A stretch of DNA of 64,000 bases from Bryoerythrophyllum caledonicum. Taxonomy: Eukaryota > Streptophyta > Bryopsida > Pottiales > Pottiaceae. The translations under genes and the position numbers were made by a program. This document shows positions 48,619 through 60,224 of this stretch, piece by piece; the stretch's first letter is position 1; the number at the start of each line of letters is the position of its first letter. The DNA lies in assembly GCA_963971425.1 (NCBI GenBank), contig OZ020514.1, positions 12,343,218-12,407,217 of the forward strand, written 5' to 3'. A model generated the notes under the pieces. That model saw only the letters and a program-made list of their open reading frames with translations. It was not told the DNA's origin and searched no databases.

Positions 48619-49345
48619 GCCAAGGTAAGCCTCTCCATAACCAACAAAAACCCATAGCCAACACCTATGAAATTCTAGAACTTTGAATTTTAGCATGACA
48701 TTCTAGAACAAGAGCTGAGGCAACCTTCCAATTAAGGTAAGCCCCCCTCCATAACCAATGCCTATAAAATTGGGGTATATCCAACCCTCTTCCATCCCAT
48801 TACCACCAACTCACCTCCAAATGGAGGTTTGCTATTAGTCAAGACCCTTACTTTCGGTCGTTGGTTATGGGGGGCACCTACTGCTAGCCACCCACTAAAC
48901 ATGGCTGCACAATTTGAAAATTCATAACTAATTAAGTTTTCATCGAAAAAATATGAAATCACTTGGGTTGGAATTGTAATTCTATTGGCTATCACTGAAA
49001 AATAATAGTACAATTATCTCCTCTCTCCATATATGCACATTCCTTAACGTGTCGGTTTTACGGGGGCTTACCTTATATCCAACCCTCTTCCATCCCATTA
49101 CCACCAACTGAGCTCCAAATGGAGGTTTGCTATTAGTCAAGACCCTTACTTTCGGTCGTTGGTTATGGAGGGCACCTACTGTTGGCCACCCACTAAACAT
49201 GGCTCCACAGTTTGAAAATTCATAACTAATTCAGTTTTCATCGAAAAAATATGAAATCACTTGGGTTGGAATTGTAATTCCATTGGCTATCACTGAAAAA
49301 TAATAGTACAATTATCTCCTCTCTCCATACATGCACATTCCTGGC
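48619..49345. mobile_element. Cluster of TIR family C elements
   Basis: 48619-48735 is a left-end fragment. 48736-49072 is a complete copy: AAGGTAAGCCCCCCTCCATA at the left, CGGGGGCTTACCTT at the right. 49073-49345 repeats the interior without a left terminus. The two long copies are nearly identical over AACTAATTxAGTTTTCATCG and TATGAAATCACTTGGGTTGG, so the duplication is recent or gene-converted. These are the reference copies for the element that makes up NiR intron 4. Confidence 0.8.
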
Positions 49346-50061
49346 CTCTGTAGCCACCGTGGCTATCCCACCAAAAAAAAAGAAAGAAAAGAAAAAAAGA
49401 AGGGCTGGGCTGTAGCTGCAACAGTCACTGGGCTGCAGAGCTCCCAAGGCAGCAATCAGCTGCCGCGCCGACCCCACCCCACGCCCAGCTCGCGCCTCTG
49501 ATAATTCATTGTGGCATCTCGCTGCCCAACTTCCCCGTCCTCGCTTTTCCTCCATTCCGCAGCCTGACGCCGTTGCCGCTGCAGCTGCGCTCTACGCACC
49601 GCCCCTCCCTCTCTACCACCAGCCCCGGCGCCACTCGTCATGGACTCCAGGTACCGAATCACGCCCTCTAATCTCAAATCACAGTACCAGTTATGGTGGA
49701 GCGAGGTAATTGAGCTACCAGAATTTGGTGGCCGGATGAGCTTGTGGTAGATTCAGTGGTTGTGGGAAGAAGATCGTGGCAGTGGAGGAGAGGAGTTGGT
49801 GGGAGAGTGCATGTGTGAGTGACATCGTGAGGTTTTGGTTTCGGCGATCAATCTGCACAGGTTTGGTGGTGAGCTGCACGTCGAGTTGGGAGCTACTGTA
49901 GCTCCGTGTTGGTGGGTGAGAATCTTGCAACTTTGATGATTGATGAGAGTTTATCGTCGGTTGTGGTGATGTAGAAGAATGTTGTGAGGTGATGGTGAGC
50001 CTCGGCGGAGTCTGATCAGGATCATCACTTTTTCAAGGGGCGGGTCGGGAGGTAGCTAGTC
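49346..50061. other. Upstream region of the LTP-like gene
   Basis: 49500-49660 is CpG-rich and has the look of a promoter or 5' UTR. An ATG at 49640 followed by GACTCCAG and a GTACCG donor could be a 5'-UTR exon or a short upstream frame. No separate gene is supported. Confidence 0.4.
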
Positions 50062-51387
50062 ATGACGGCGGTGGCGGTGGCGGTGGCTTTCTTGTCTCTC
50101 CTAGTGGCTGTGGCGATGGCGCAGCCTGCGCCCTCGCCCAGTGGGCCGGCCATCGCGTGCCAGCTTCCGAACACCTCCACGATCTCCAGCAACGAGTGCA
50201 GCGCCGCGAACCAGCAGAGCATGGAGGCGCAGACCCAGGAGTGCACCGCGTTTGTCATGACGAGTAGCGCCGAGGCCGCCCCGAGCGCGGCGTGCTGCGA
50301 GGGACTCAACGAGGTGGCCTACAAAAGCACCGCGTGCATCTGCCTGGCCACCTTCTACCCGCCCGCGTCGCGCAACGCGTCCCGGCAGCGCGACCTGCCC
50401 GCGCTGTGCGGCGTGCGCACGGATCTGTGCAGCAAGTGCCCCGCGTTCCTCGTCTCGCGGTCCAACGGCACCGCCGCCGCCCCATTTTGTAAGCATCCAT
50501 CACCACTCTTCTTCAGGGTTTCTCAGGATGTCCCTCTTCACTCTTCAAGGTTTTATGTGGGTGTCTCTCTTCTTTCTTCACTCTTCTTCAAGGTTTTTTT
50601 TTTTGTTTTTTTTTGTTTTTGCACATACAAGTTGCTATATTTGCAACTTGCAGCAATCCCGTCAGGTAGAGAGAAGATTTCACAGCCAAGAATTGAACCC
50701 GCACCCATTCCATTTGGAGATACATTGGGTATCTCACCATCAACCCGTAGTTTGGGGTCAACCTTCAAGGTTTTTTTTGGATGTTCCAAATGTCCTAACC
50801 TTCACTCATTGTTTTTGGATGTCACTTCACCCATCGTCTTCAAGGTTTTGAAAAATGTCCCTCTAGCTCACTCTTCTTATCCCCTTAAAGGCCTATTGGC
50901 CATTTTTGGATCGTTTGGGCATGTTAACCTCTACAGCAAGCGCTATAAGCCACCTCCAAGGAAAATTTAGAGGCAAAGCAAGATGAGCGTCTACCATGAC
51001 CAATACCACCAAAATCGATGCATGCATTGGCAAACTACAGTAATTTCCGAAAAGTGGGATCGATGCAATGTACCTGATCAATACATGACGTTCTCTTTTC
51101 TTCAAGGTTGTTTTTGGATGCTCGGATTGCCTGGACATGTTTTTGATATGTTTTGACATGTTTTGACTTGTTTTTAATTTTTTAATTTGTTTTTTTATAC
51201 AGATGAGCCTTACAAGGAGGGCAAATCCATGGCGTCCACAATCGGTGCCATAACGCTGGCGGTGGTGTTTGGATTGCTGCTTGTGGCCGGCATTGTGGGG
51301 CTAACCGTGACGCTCATCAAGAAGAGGAGGGCCAAGAACAACCCCCCGGGCCCTTTTGAAGCTGCTCCGCCTGGCGGCGCCTTCTAG
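50062..51387 (+). CDS. LTP-like eight-cysteine protein with C-terminal membrane helix
   Basis: Two exons, 50062-50488 and 51203-51387; 612 nt, 203 aa. Residues 1-20 are a signal peptide (MTAVAVAVAFLSLLVAVAMA). The extracellular part (about 30-135) has the spacing C..C..C..CC..CxC..C..C, with ACCEGLNEVAYKSTACIC as the core; ten Cys in all, so the nsLTP/prolamin eight-cysteine fold plus one extra pair. Exon 2 encodes a short acidic spacer, a 23-residue helix (IGAITLAVVFGLLLVAGIVG onward) and a KKRRAK cytoplasmic tail, making a type I membrane protein where many LTPG relatives use a GPI anchor. Role in the family: binding and moving lipids at the cell surface. The 714-bp intron hosts a family B fragment. 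Confidence 0.87.
50883..51085. repeat. Family B fragment inside the LTP-like intron
   Basis: Starts CCCCTTAAAGGCCTATTGGCC and runs in family B sequence (AAGCCACCTCCAAGGAAAA, TGATCAATAC) but lacks a right terminus. Intronic, non-coding. Confidence 0.7.
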
Positions 51388-52766
51388 GTACCTGATTGCA
51401 ACCAACTATAACCGACGTGCACATGATCGATGTGCATGTGTACATAGAATCCTGCTTTTTATGTATGATAGCTGCGACCGCAATCAATGCGTATCCAGAG
51501 GCCCCAGTTTTGCACCATATAATTGTAGCTTTAGTGACAAGTTATATACCTGTTTAGCTCTTGAAATTGCATTCCTCCAGGGCGATTATTTGCTACTTCT
51601 GACTCGGTCCATGATGCAACTGTTGAATGTGGAGTAGTAGCAGATGCCTCGTCACAGGCCTGTCTGAATCAACCCCACATTTGCCTTTCCTGACTTGGTT
51701 TTGGTTGGCTGAATTGAACTGTGGCCGTGTGTAATTTAGTTGTTTTTTTTGGTTGGCCATAGTCGCCCATCGTTCTGAATGGGTTCAGTTTTGGAGATGG
51801 ACTAGAGTTGATAATGCTAGGTGGCCTTAATTCTCCAAAATCAGTGACTGATTGATTGTCTTACATTGAGATTGTATCTGATAATTAGGCAGGAATATGG
51901 TTGATTGATAATCAGGCAGGAATATGGTTGATCGACTTACATTGAGAATATATTTGATAGTCAGGCAGGAATATGGGAGACAGTTATACACCAGCACTTG
52001 AGATGACTTCACATGCGACTTTACCCCATAATCTTGCCCCAGAATTAAGTTGTCCTTTACCACCATCTATCCTTTGGCGCTTGAAAGTTGGAATTCCTGG
52101 TTTGACCCGGTATAAACTGGATATCACCATATTATGACACCAGATATGACACCACAGAGAAGAAAGCATGTTACCCTATGTGTGGGTCACTTTTATACAT
52201 AATTAATTCAAAATGGAGAATGTCTAAATTTTTAATAAAATTCATGAGTTTTGTTTAGGTGATACCCATGTAATACCAAGACAATACCCATGTAGTATCT
52301 AAGTGATACCTGTTGTTTCTGAACCACTGTAATTTCGAAAAATAAATACTTTGATAGGTAGGTGTTGAAAGTGAACACTGTGTACTACATGACACCAGAA
52401 TATGAGCCGAAATTGAAACTTATATCACCATATTATGACATCAGACATCACAAATTCTCAGATGAAATACCACCACGTTATCACACCCAGATATCACCAT
52501 GTTACCGCGCCCAGATATCACCATGTTACCACACCCAGGTATCATATATTATCACACCCAGATATCACCATACTATGACACCAGATCAAGGAAGCACATT
52601 ACGACGCCATAATGTGAGCCGAAGTAGCAGCCTCAGCGCCTCCATTCGGCGGCGCACTTTGGTGGCTCGGCCCGTCGGTGAGCCTGGGAAAGGTGGTTGA
52701 ATAGGGTCCCACTTTCTCTCCAACAATCGTCCAACCGACAATCATTCATCTTCCACAACTTCAGAT
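51388..52766. other. Intergenic with two tandem-repeat patches
   Basis: 51850-51980 holds three units around GGCAGGAATATGGTTGAT. 52424-52595 holds about five imperfect units of CCAGATATCACCATGTTACC. 52255-52315 carries GTGATACCCATGTAATACC, related in inverse to 30425-30505. No gene recognised; 52600-52766 should contain the isomerase promoter or 5' UTR. Confidence 0.6.
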
Positions 52767-54923
52767 ATGGATTCCAACGGCAACAGCACGAGCAATGGCA
52801 ACGGCAATTGTCACAGCTCGGATCTGGGAATCCGGCAGCTGAAGCGGCTGTTCCAGGAGCAGCAGCAGCACATCGATTACTTCTTCAAGCACCTCAACTA
52901 CCAAGAAGTAAGCACCATTTCTCTCTCCTCTCGAAGGTTTCCTCACTGAAATGCCGTTTTTTGAGCTTATGCACCAACAGAGAATTTTGGGTAGGACCAT
53001 CACTTGCAATTTGGTATCCGCACCAGTTACATGAGAAAATTTAGCTCATTTGGGTCACGCGAGGGAGTTCGTTTCTATTGAAAGATCGATGGTTTTGCAA
53101 AAAAAAAAAGTCTCGCCTGAAATCTATGCTGTTTTTCAAGCTTACCTTGGTTGGAATTTCAGTGCATAAGCTTGAATACCTTGAAGTGCTTGAGACGGAT
53201 TTGCCGTGAAGAGTGAGAAGCTCACGAGTTTTGTGAATTTTGCGGGTTCAATGTGATGAGTGTCAAGCTCATTCGTTTTGAGAGCTTTGTGAGTTTTTGT
53301 TGAGTTTTGAGAGTTTTGTAAGTTTTGAGAGTTTTGAGAGTTTTGAGAGTTTTGTCGAGTTTTGTGAGTTCTACAGGTGCAAGCGTTCACGCAGCGCTGC
53401 TTGGAGACAAAGGGCGTGATCTTCTTCACTGGAGTGGGGAAGAGCGGCTTCGTGGCGCAGAAGAGCGCGCAAACGCTGGTCTCCACGGGCACACGCGCCG
53501 CCTTCCTGTCTCCCACGGACGCGCTCCACGGCGACATCGGGCTGCTCGGCCGCGACGACCTGCTCGTGCTCCTCAGCAAGTCCGGGGCCTCCGACGAGCT
53601 CAAGCGCCTCGCGCCCTGCGCGCGCGCCAAGGGCACCTTCCTGGTTGGGATCTCCTCCTCCTCGACCTCCCCGCTCCTCGAGATGTGTGACATGCATGTG
53701 GAGCTGCCACTGGAGAGGGAGCTGTGTCCGTTCGATCTGGCGCCCGTCACGTCCACCGCGATTCAGATGCTGTTCGGGGACACGGTCGCAATCGCGCTCA
53801 TGTTGGGCAAGAAGATGACGCGCGAGGAGTACGCGCTGAATCACCCCGCGGGCCGCATTGGCAAGCGCCTCATTTTCAAGGTACTGTGCCTGGTTTTGTC
53901 TCGGATTTCAAGATCTATAGTGAAGCCATCAAAGTCGTGCCATCGGTATTGTCTCACCCCCCTTGGTGGGTGGTTTGGTAGATAGTTTTCTTCGTATTTT
54001 CTTCGTGTTTTAGGATTTTATAGCTCATTGCTGTCCCTGTCATATTTGCTTTTCTATCTCCCAAAGCTCCAGAGTTAGATCCTGGAACTTGTGAAGAATG
54101 TACTTCTTTTCATTTGATGAAATGGCCCTGGTTTTGTGATGCAGGTTGGGGACATTATGCGGAAAGGCGACGCGCTGCCGCTGTGCAGCGCGGATGACCT
54201 GATCATGGACCAGCTCGTGGAGCTCACTGCCAAAGGATGCGGGTGCCTCATCGTGGTGGACGCCTGCCAACGCCTCCTTGGGACCTTCACGGACGGAGAC
54301 CTGCGCCGAGCTCTCAACTCCAGCCGAGAAAACATTTTCCACCTCCCGGTCGGCCAAATGTGCAACAGGTAAAAGATACCATCACTTGTTTGCCCATTCG
54401 TTTTTATGAAAGGTCGTGCTCATCTTGAGCTTGGTTTCGAGTCTAGTCACGAGATGTTGAACATGTATACGCACCAATGTAATCACCTCTTTGTTCCGTG
54501 ATATAATCCTGTCAAAGAGGAAGAAGGTGGCTGAGATTCATGACCTCTCCTTCTTCCCTCTCAAAGGCGGCTAAAACTACTCCTCAGTTGAGTTTCAAGA
54601 CCACCAACCTATCAAGGATTCTAGTTGAGAATCCACCAAGCTCTTCCGTTGGTCTAAGAGTGAGGAAAGAGTGGTCTTATCAACCTATTCAGAATTTGGG
54701 TGACTTTAGAAAGAACTCTTTCTGTTGATTCTCTTAAGTGATGGTTTTGCTGAAGTTGTTGTTTAGGGAGCCGAGGTCTATTGTGGCCAATGCGATGGCA
54801 TTTGCAGCGATGAAGAAGATGGAGGATGGTGCGTCTCCAGTGACCTTTTTACCTGTTGTCGATGGCGACAAAGTCGTCATTGGTCTGATCACTCTGCATG
54901 ACTTGGTTTCCGCAGGTCTGTAG
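52767..54923 (+). CDS. Arabinose-5-phosphate isomerase (SIS plus two CBS domains)
   Basis: Four exons: 52767-52907, 53377-53880, 54145-54368, 54767-54923; 1026 nt, 341 aa, close to bacterial KdsD (about 328). Interconverts D-ribulose 5-phosphate and D-arabinose 5-phosphate, first step toward Kdo, a sugar of rhamnogalacturonan II in plant pectin; probably cytosolic (no transit peptide). Seen: SIS domain with [19 protein letters not shown] near residue 62 and [17 protein letters not shown] near 115, then the family's [16 protein letters not shown] with the catalytic-region His. CBS1 ([13 protein letters not shown] to FTDGDLRR) and CBS2 ([20 protein letters not shown]) complete the protein. Plant homologues belong to the KdsD/SETH3 group. 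Introns and a plant context exclude bacterial contamination. Residues 1-20 are Asn/Ser/Gly-rich, of no known role. Confidence 0.95.
53275..53372 (+). repeat. GAGTTTTG-type tandem repeat in intron 1 of the isomerase gene
   Basis: Repeated (T)GAGAGTTTTG / TGAGTTTTG units run up to the exon 2 acceptor. Simple-sequence expansion next to a splice site. Confidence 0.85.
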
Positions 54924-55484
54924 ATCCATGGTAGGCACAGTTTTGACACTCCTTTACAAGTACTCTTAGCAGGTGCGGAGAGAGAAAAGATTGTACATTA
55001 CCTTATTCATTACTAGATTTTGATTCTTGAGGCCGGGAATTGATGAAGTGAAATCTAGCTTGAATTATGTTTCCGACTAGTTTGGCAGTGTCATGGTACT
55101 CGTGAGGGTATGGAATTATGAACTGTATTCGAGCTCGTCAGCCTTGAATCATATACCCGACCAGTTTGGCATGTATTCGTGAGGATTATGAACTGTAATC
55201 CAGTTCTACACTAAGACTCAACAAAGAAGCTACCACCTCAGAAACAGCTTCAGATTACAATCGCCCGGTGATCTCACATCAATACAGACAGGATGTGGGT
55301 GCTTGAAAACGAACTAGAGTAGATGAGAGACGTTAGTCAAATGGGAGTCACAATGCAAAGAGCCATGAATAATGAAGGTATGATACTTGACATTGAATGT
55401 TTGCCGATGAACAGAAATGAGAGCTACCACCACAGAAACAGCTTCAGATTACAGGGGATCTTACATCAATACAGACACGAACTT
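54924..55484. other. Intergenic between convergent genes
   Basis: Shared 3' region of the isomerase (+) and the propeller protein (-). Contains a short duplicated segment (AACAGCTTCAGATTACA at about 55246 and 55438). No gene recognised. Confidence 0.5.
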
Positions 55485-56927
55485 TCACGGCGAGGGCTGG
55501 AAGTTGTGCCACCGCTTGAACTCCGTCAACGACCCGCCGACATTCACCGCCATGCCGATCGCCATGTCGCCGCTCGCCGACACTCCGACGTAATACAGGC
55601 GCCACTCGTCCCCATCCATATGCACCAAGCACGGCGCGCTAATCCCGGCGCCGTCCCACGCGTCCACATTCGCCGCGGGCTCGAAGATGGGCGCCTCCGC
55701 GCACCGCTCCCACTTGAGCAACCCGGCGTCCGACTTCGCCATGCCGATGCTCGTCCTTCCGTCTCTTGCCACGCCCTCGTACACCATGAGGTAGCCGCTG
55801 CCATCAGGATTTTCCACAACGTGTCTGGAAGTGATGCCACACTCGTCGAACGAGCCTGGCGGACCGCCGTCCAGAATCTTGCCGAACTTCAGCCACCGCA
55901 TGGCGTCCCTGGAGCGCGCAAACCCCACGGAGTACTTCCCAGTGGACGCGTCGAAGGAGTGGTAGTACATCCGGATGTCGCCAGGCTCATGGAACACGAC
56001 CTGTGGAGCAGCGATGAAGAGCGAGTCCCATTCGCCTTCAGCGCCCACGTCGAAGAGAGCGCCGCTGTGGTGGTCGCCTTCCACGCGCGCCCAGTTGCGG
56101 CCGTCGTTGCTGATGGCGAGTCCGGGGCGCATCCTGCCTCTGGAGAGGTTTTGGGCTGGAGTGGGGACGAGATTGGATGGAAGATTCTCCATGTCTTCCG
56201 CGTCGGTGCCGGAGTAGTAGAGCCAGTACACGCCGCTGGCGGCGCGCACCTTGGCGCTGGACATGATGAGCACGTCGGAGGGGGCGAGGTGCTGCGTGTC
56301 GAAGGCCCACCAGTTCTCGCTGCGGTCCAGGACCTGCCCCACCGCGCCCTCCTCGCCGTGCGCCTCGGTGTCCACCTTGTCGCTCCCTCGCCGCCAGTGC
56401 ATGCCGTTGGAGGACACGGCGATGCCGATGGTGGAGGCGGTGGTGCTCTCTCCCGCGTACCACATGCACCAGCGCTCCTCGTTGTCGCTCACGTAGCGCC
56501 GGACGATGGGCGAGCCCACGCGGAGCGCGTCCCAAGCGCCGGGGCCGCCGTGCGAGATCACCAGGCCCTCATGCTCGTGATGAGAGAGCGAGGGCGATGG
56601 AGGTGGCGATGGTGCTGAGCCTGGGCGCTGCGGATCCAGCTTGGAGGTGGAGTCGTCATTGGTTTGTTGCAGTCGCGCTTGAGATTCGTTGTTGCTCGGG
56701 TCCTGGCTGGGGCTGGAGCCCCGTTGCTTGATGACGGCGATTCGAGAGCTCCTCCGAGACGGAACAAGTCGTTGGCATTCGAGGGGTTTGGCTGGATACT
56801 CGAAGCTCCGGATGTGGGCGTCTTTGCAGGAGTCGAAGCTCTTAGCTTGAAGAGCAGGTGACGACGCTCGCGCAACAGACAGCGACGGACTGGTGAGTGA
56901 ACCCATCCCGGTTTCACTACAATCCAC
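55485..56927 (-). CDS. Five-bladed beta-propeller glycosidase-like protein
   Basis: One intronless frame of 480 aa. Residues 1 to about 75 are Ser/Arg-rich with few acidic residues and fit a plastid transit peptide; a second Met at codon 8 (MGSLTSPSLS) is an equally possible start. From about residue 120 the chain consists of repeated beta-blade units: RWCMWYAGESTTASTIGIAV, VYWLYYSGTDAEDMENLP, IRMYYHSFDASTGKYSVGFA, YLMVYEGVARDGRTSIGMAK, WRLYYVGVSASGDMAIGMAV, each with a YYxG/YxG strand followed by an IGxA strand. This is typical of the GH32/43/62/68/130 propeller superfamily. Plant members of this kind are annotated only as arabinanase/levansucrase/invertase-like, and the substrate is unknown. 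Catalytic acids cannot be assigned by eye. High GC gives a 431-codon antisense frame that is not a gene. Confidence 0.85.
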   Translation of the reverse strand: MDCSETGMGSLTSPSLSVARASSPALQAKSFDSCKDAHIRSFEYPAKPLECQRLVPSRRSSRIAVIKQRGSSPSQDPSNNESQARLQQTNDDSTSKLDPQRPGSAPSPPPSPSLSHHEHEGLVISHGGPGAWDALRVGSPIVRRYVSDNEERWCMWYAGESTTASTIGIAVSSNGMHWRRGSDKVDTEAHGEEGAVGQVLDRSENWWAFDTQHLAPSDVLIMSSAKVRAASGVYWLYYSGTDAEDMENLPSNLVPTPAQNLSRGRMRPGLAISNDGRNWARVEGDHHSGALFDVGAEGEWDSLFIAAPQVVFHEPGDIRMYYHSFDASTGKYSVGFARSRDAMRWLKFGKILDGGPPGSFDECGITSRHVVENPDGSGYLMVYEGVARDGRTSIGMAKSDAGLLKWERCAEAPIFEPAANVDAWDGAGISAPCLVHMDGDEWRLYYVGVSASGDMAIGMAVNVGGSLTEFKRWHNFQPSP

Positions 56928-57981
56928 CAGTTGGTCACGTTTGACTCCTCAACCAGAGAGCGCTACCTTCATCAACATGGCGTTTCCTCCATCCTGAACT
57001 TACAATTACCCCAAACTAGTGATGCTCCAGATCATAGTCAGGTTTGCTCGCCTGCAAAATAGGGCACACGATTGTTTCAGATGCATATTCGTCCTGACAG
57101 AAAAATAGGGCAAAGGAGGTGCAACGACGACCATCAATTCAGTCACGGAATCCGGAGCTTGCAAAGGAGCTCTTGTGACAAGAACGTTGAGGTGACCAGA
57201 GATTGTGAAAAGGGAATCAGCATCAATCTGTACCTTACTACAATCTGTGCTCTAAGAGACGACATCACATGGACACGAATCCGCAACAAATCTCTTACAT
57301 CTTCACGTAGGCATGTGCACCTCAGCAAACCCTACTCAGCAATGGTGAAAAGAGTAGTCACGACCATCAACGCACCACAAAGTGCCAACTTCATCACACC
57401 CAAAGCCTGCAGATTATCAATAAGAAGCGACCTGTCGAGATGATGAAAGGAAAATCAACATCAAACCGGTGATCTGGCGATAAGAAAACCTCCCCAAAAT
57501 GAATCATTCAATCGCGAAACCTTCAAGCAGACGAAATTCTACACATCATGTATGATCCAAAGCAGCTAAACCCAAATTGAAACAAACTTAGTTCACGAAT
57601 CCGCACCAAACATCCTTCTAAAAACCCATGTGCACGTTCAGAAAAGCAATTAAACCCTAAGAGAAAACATCGCAAACCTCAGCAAGTGTAAGCTCCGCAG
57701 CACCAGGAGAAATTCTGCAATTGGATCAACCAATACTCATACCACTGGTAACTTATCCTAATCTACTCCCCAACCAAAAGACAAAGATCAGTCGCACACA
57801 ACAAAATCGTTTTGCAAGCGAGACGCTTCTTCCTGAACCTAACCTACCCAGAAATCTACCTCATTACCTGATTTCCTCTAGAATGTATCCCTTCAGTAGA
57901 GGACCATCACAACAAAGATGCGTTTGTGTTGTCAAGTGATGGAAGATCATTCAAACAAGTGAGAGATTGTATAAACTTGAG
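56928..57981. promoter_or_regulatory. Intergenic region between divergent genes
   Basis: The propeller gene (-) and the NudC gene (+) start about 1050 bp apart, so this stretch holds both promoters. No convincing TATA box picked out. Contains AAACCCTA-like boxes (57653-57660 region). Short ORFs here have no domain. Confidence 0.4.
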
Positions 57982-59004
57982 ATGGCAGCGGAGAAATTGG
58001 CTCCGACGGAGCGGCATCGCTTCGAACAAGACGGTCAGGGTTTCACCAGGGTTTGATGAACATGTGGGTTTCGTGGTTTTGAAGCGTTTTTGGGAGGATT
58101 TAGGGTTTATTTTGGTCGTGTTTTTTTTCTTTTTCAGGGGATTTGATTTATGAGTGGGATCAGCAGCTGGAAGAGGTGAATATGTACATTCCGTTGCCTG
58201 AGAGGCTGCCGACCAAGTTGCTCTATTGCACCATCAAGCCGAAGCACTTGGAGCTCGGCATCAAAGGCAACCCTCCATTTCTTAACGTATGTGAATTGGT
58301 TGATCGGTTTATTTTAGATGAATCATCATCATACATGTCCCCTTGTTTTTTATCGTTTGGGTTCGTTGTTTGCAGCATGACTTAGAAGGGCATGTGAAGA
58401 CTGATTGCTCTTTTTGGACCATCGGTGAGAGCCCTAAACCCTAAACCCTAATGCTGATCCTATTGCAAAAGATTGCCCCTCACAGAAACTAAGCAAAGTT
58501 AGTACATGTGAGGTTTCATGTTAAAGATTTTCTCTGAGAAGGACCATGTTTGGACATATGAGGTTTCATGTGAAGGATTTTCTCATGAGAAGGACCATGT
58601 TTGGACATATGAGGTTTCATGGTAAGGATTTTTTTTTCTTATAAGGACCGTGTTTTCAGATGCTTATACTTGCCTTGTGTTGTGCAGAGGACCGTGTCAT
58701 GCACGTGACGTTGCAGAAGCGGGAGAAAGGGCAGCCTTGGCCTTCTGCCATAGCTGGGCACGCTCCTCTGGACCCTCTCAAGTCGGAGCAGGAGAAGCAG
58801 CGCCTCATGCTGGAGAGGTTTCAAGAGGAGGTACAAAAATGTTTCTCCCTGAAACTTCACCATGTCAACAACTTTCCTCTTAGGTTTTGCAGTCCTGATT
58901 GTATTGATTTGTGATTGCAGCACCCGGGCTTCGACTTCTCCAATGCGGAGTTCACTGGCAGTGCGCCGGACCCAAGCAAATTTTTAGGTGGCATTCCACG
59001 TTGA
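57982..59004 (+). CDS. NudC/CS-domain co-chaperone (NudCD2-like)
   Basis: Five exons: 57982-58039, 58138-58286, 58376-58424, 58688-58830, 58921-59004; 483 nt, 160 aa. The start MAAEKLAPTERHRFEQDGQ is followed by YEWDQQLEEVNMYIPLPERL, the classical NudCD2 opening, then KPKHLELGIKGNPPFLN and the VMHVTLQKREKGQPWPS strand of the CS (p23-like) beta-sandwich. The C-terminal HPGFDFSNAEFTGSAPDPSK is also conserved in the family. Role: Hsp90-associated co-chaperone, cytosolic. The exon 1 donor (GG|GTTTCA) is not ideal and adds G-D-L before IYEWD, so that junction is the least certain. AATAAA at 59044 is a candidate poly-A signal. Intron 3 has a triplicated segment. Confidence 0.9.
58430..58655 (+). 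repeat. Telomere-like motif and triplicated segment in NudC intron 3
   Basis: 58430-58450 is AGCCCTAAACCCTAAACCC, a plant telobox run. 58505-58655 has three units of about 55 bp around GAGGTTTCATG and GAGAAGGACCATGTTTGGAC. Confidence 0.85.
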
Positions 59005-60224
59005 CAGGTTCCAGGTAGTAGGCTGTAACTCTTCGTATATTGCAATAAAAAGACCGTTATTGTCAACTCACATGATTCATGTTCATGAATGACCTGGGCA
59101 TTCAGTAGAATTTCTTCTTCTCTAGCTACAGCTATAGCAATTGAAGATACCATTATTTGTCTTTTGGCAAAGATGAGCTTAGTTGCTTGTTTGCATTGAT
59201 AACCGATTTTTCAGTCCATGCTTGAACATGTAAGTTTCCGATTATGAAACTGTATATCATGCAAGTTCTTGAGTTGATACGACTGGTATTTCGACTCTTA
59301 CCTTGAAGAAGATGAGCTCCAACAAACCCTCTTTACTTCGTTTTCCTGCATGAATTTTTATAGAATATTGGTCAGTTCACCTGGAGTTTAGGATTGCAAA
59401 GAAAATAGCAACTGGACAATTGAGTTCTTTGTTAAGTCACCCAAACTTTCAATAAGATATTGTTCTTTTGATTTTAATACTACTCTTTTTTCACTCTTGA
59501 CAGCTATTAGATCAACAGAAGAACTTGGTGCCCACTCAACTAGAATTCATCAAGTCAGCCAATGGAAGAGCTTGGGTATTTGCTATTCCATGGGCGGCAT
59601 TCTTTTGTGTGCTACGTAGTTTTAACTTCACGTTGGGAGAATATTTTCCAAAGATGTCCAAATTCCATAGAAAACCAAAGGCAAGTTGAATTGAAAATTA
59701 CAACAATATCTTGTGGGAAAAGGTCATGCGCCGAAAATCAGGAGCACCAAGGTCATGCGCCATACAGCCTTGTCCATCACAAAAAACTTCAGTTGCTTCA
59801 AGCATCAAGTATCATTTTCTTGAGAATGAGCAGACCTAGAATGTATTTATCCCTATATCGCCTCTGTGGACCATGAGAGTCAGAGACAATCTATGAGTGT
59901 GATAGATTATGCAAAACATCATCTATATAGTGGGTACATTTCAGTGTAAAAGTCTACAACTCCACTTCATAGAAATCACCATGGTTTGTTGATGTTTGCA
60001 TGGATTAGTGATTGGAATGATCCGTTGGAAAGCTAATGAGGAGCTCAAAATGCGTTCAGAGTGCGCAAGAGACAATAGACTATTGTAGAGAGAGTTACAA
60101 GAGGAAAACCACAAAAGATGACCATGCTAGGGCCTCGTAGGCGCTAAAGGGTTATTTATTAGTGGCTACGTTTGAAAATCTCGTTTAAAGTTTAGAGTCA
60201 GCCATCTCACAAAGACCATTGGTA
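59005..60224. other. Intergenic
   Basis: 3' flank of NudC. About 59926-60155 is a degraded family B element (GTACATTTCAGTGTAAAAGT, ATAGAAATCACCATG; ends CGCTAAAGGGTTA). Otherwise nothing recognised. Confidence 0.5.

Noticed and set aside
52767-54923. Bacterial contamination (KdsD-like gene)
   Set aside because: Three GT-AG introns and plant flanks; plants carry this gene for Kdo in pectin.
55323-56618. 431-codon open frame on the plus strand
   Set aside because: It is antisense to the propeller gene; the minus frame has repeated beta-blade motifs and a sensible start, while the plus frame is Ala/Val/His/Arg-rich low-complexity sequence typical of GC-rich shadows.
59562-59876. 104-codon plus-strand frame after the NudC gene
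   Set aside because: No domain, no splice context and composition like the surrounding intergenic DNA.
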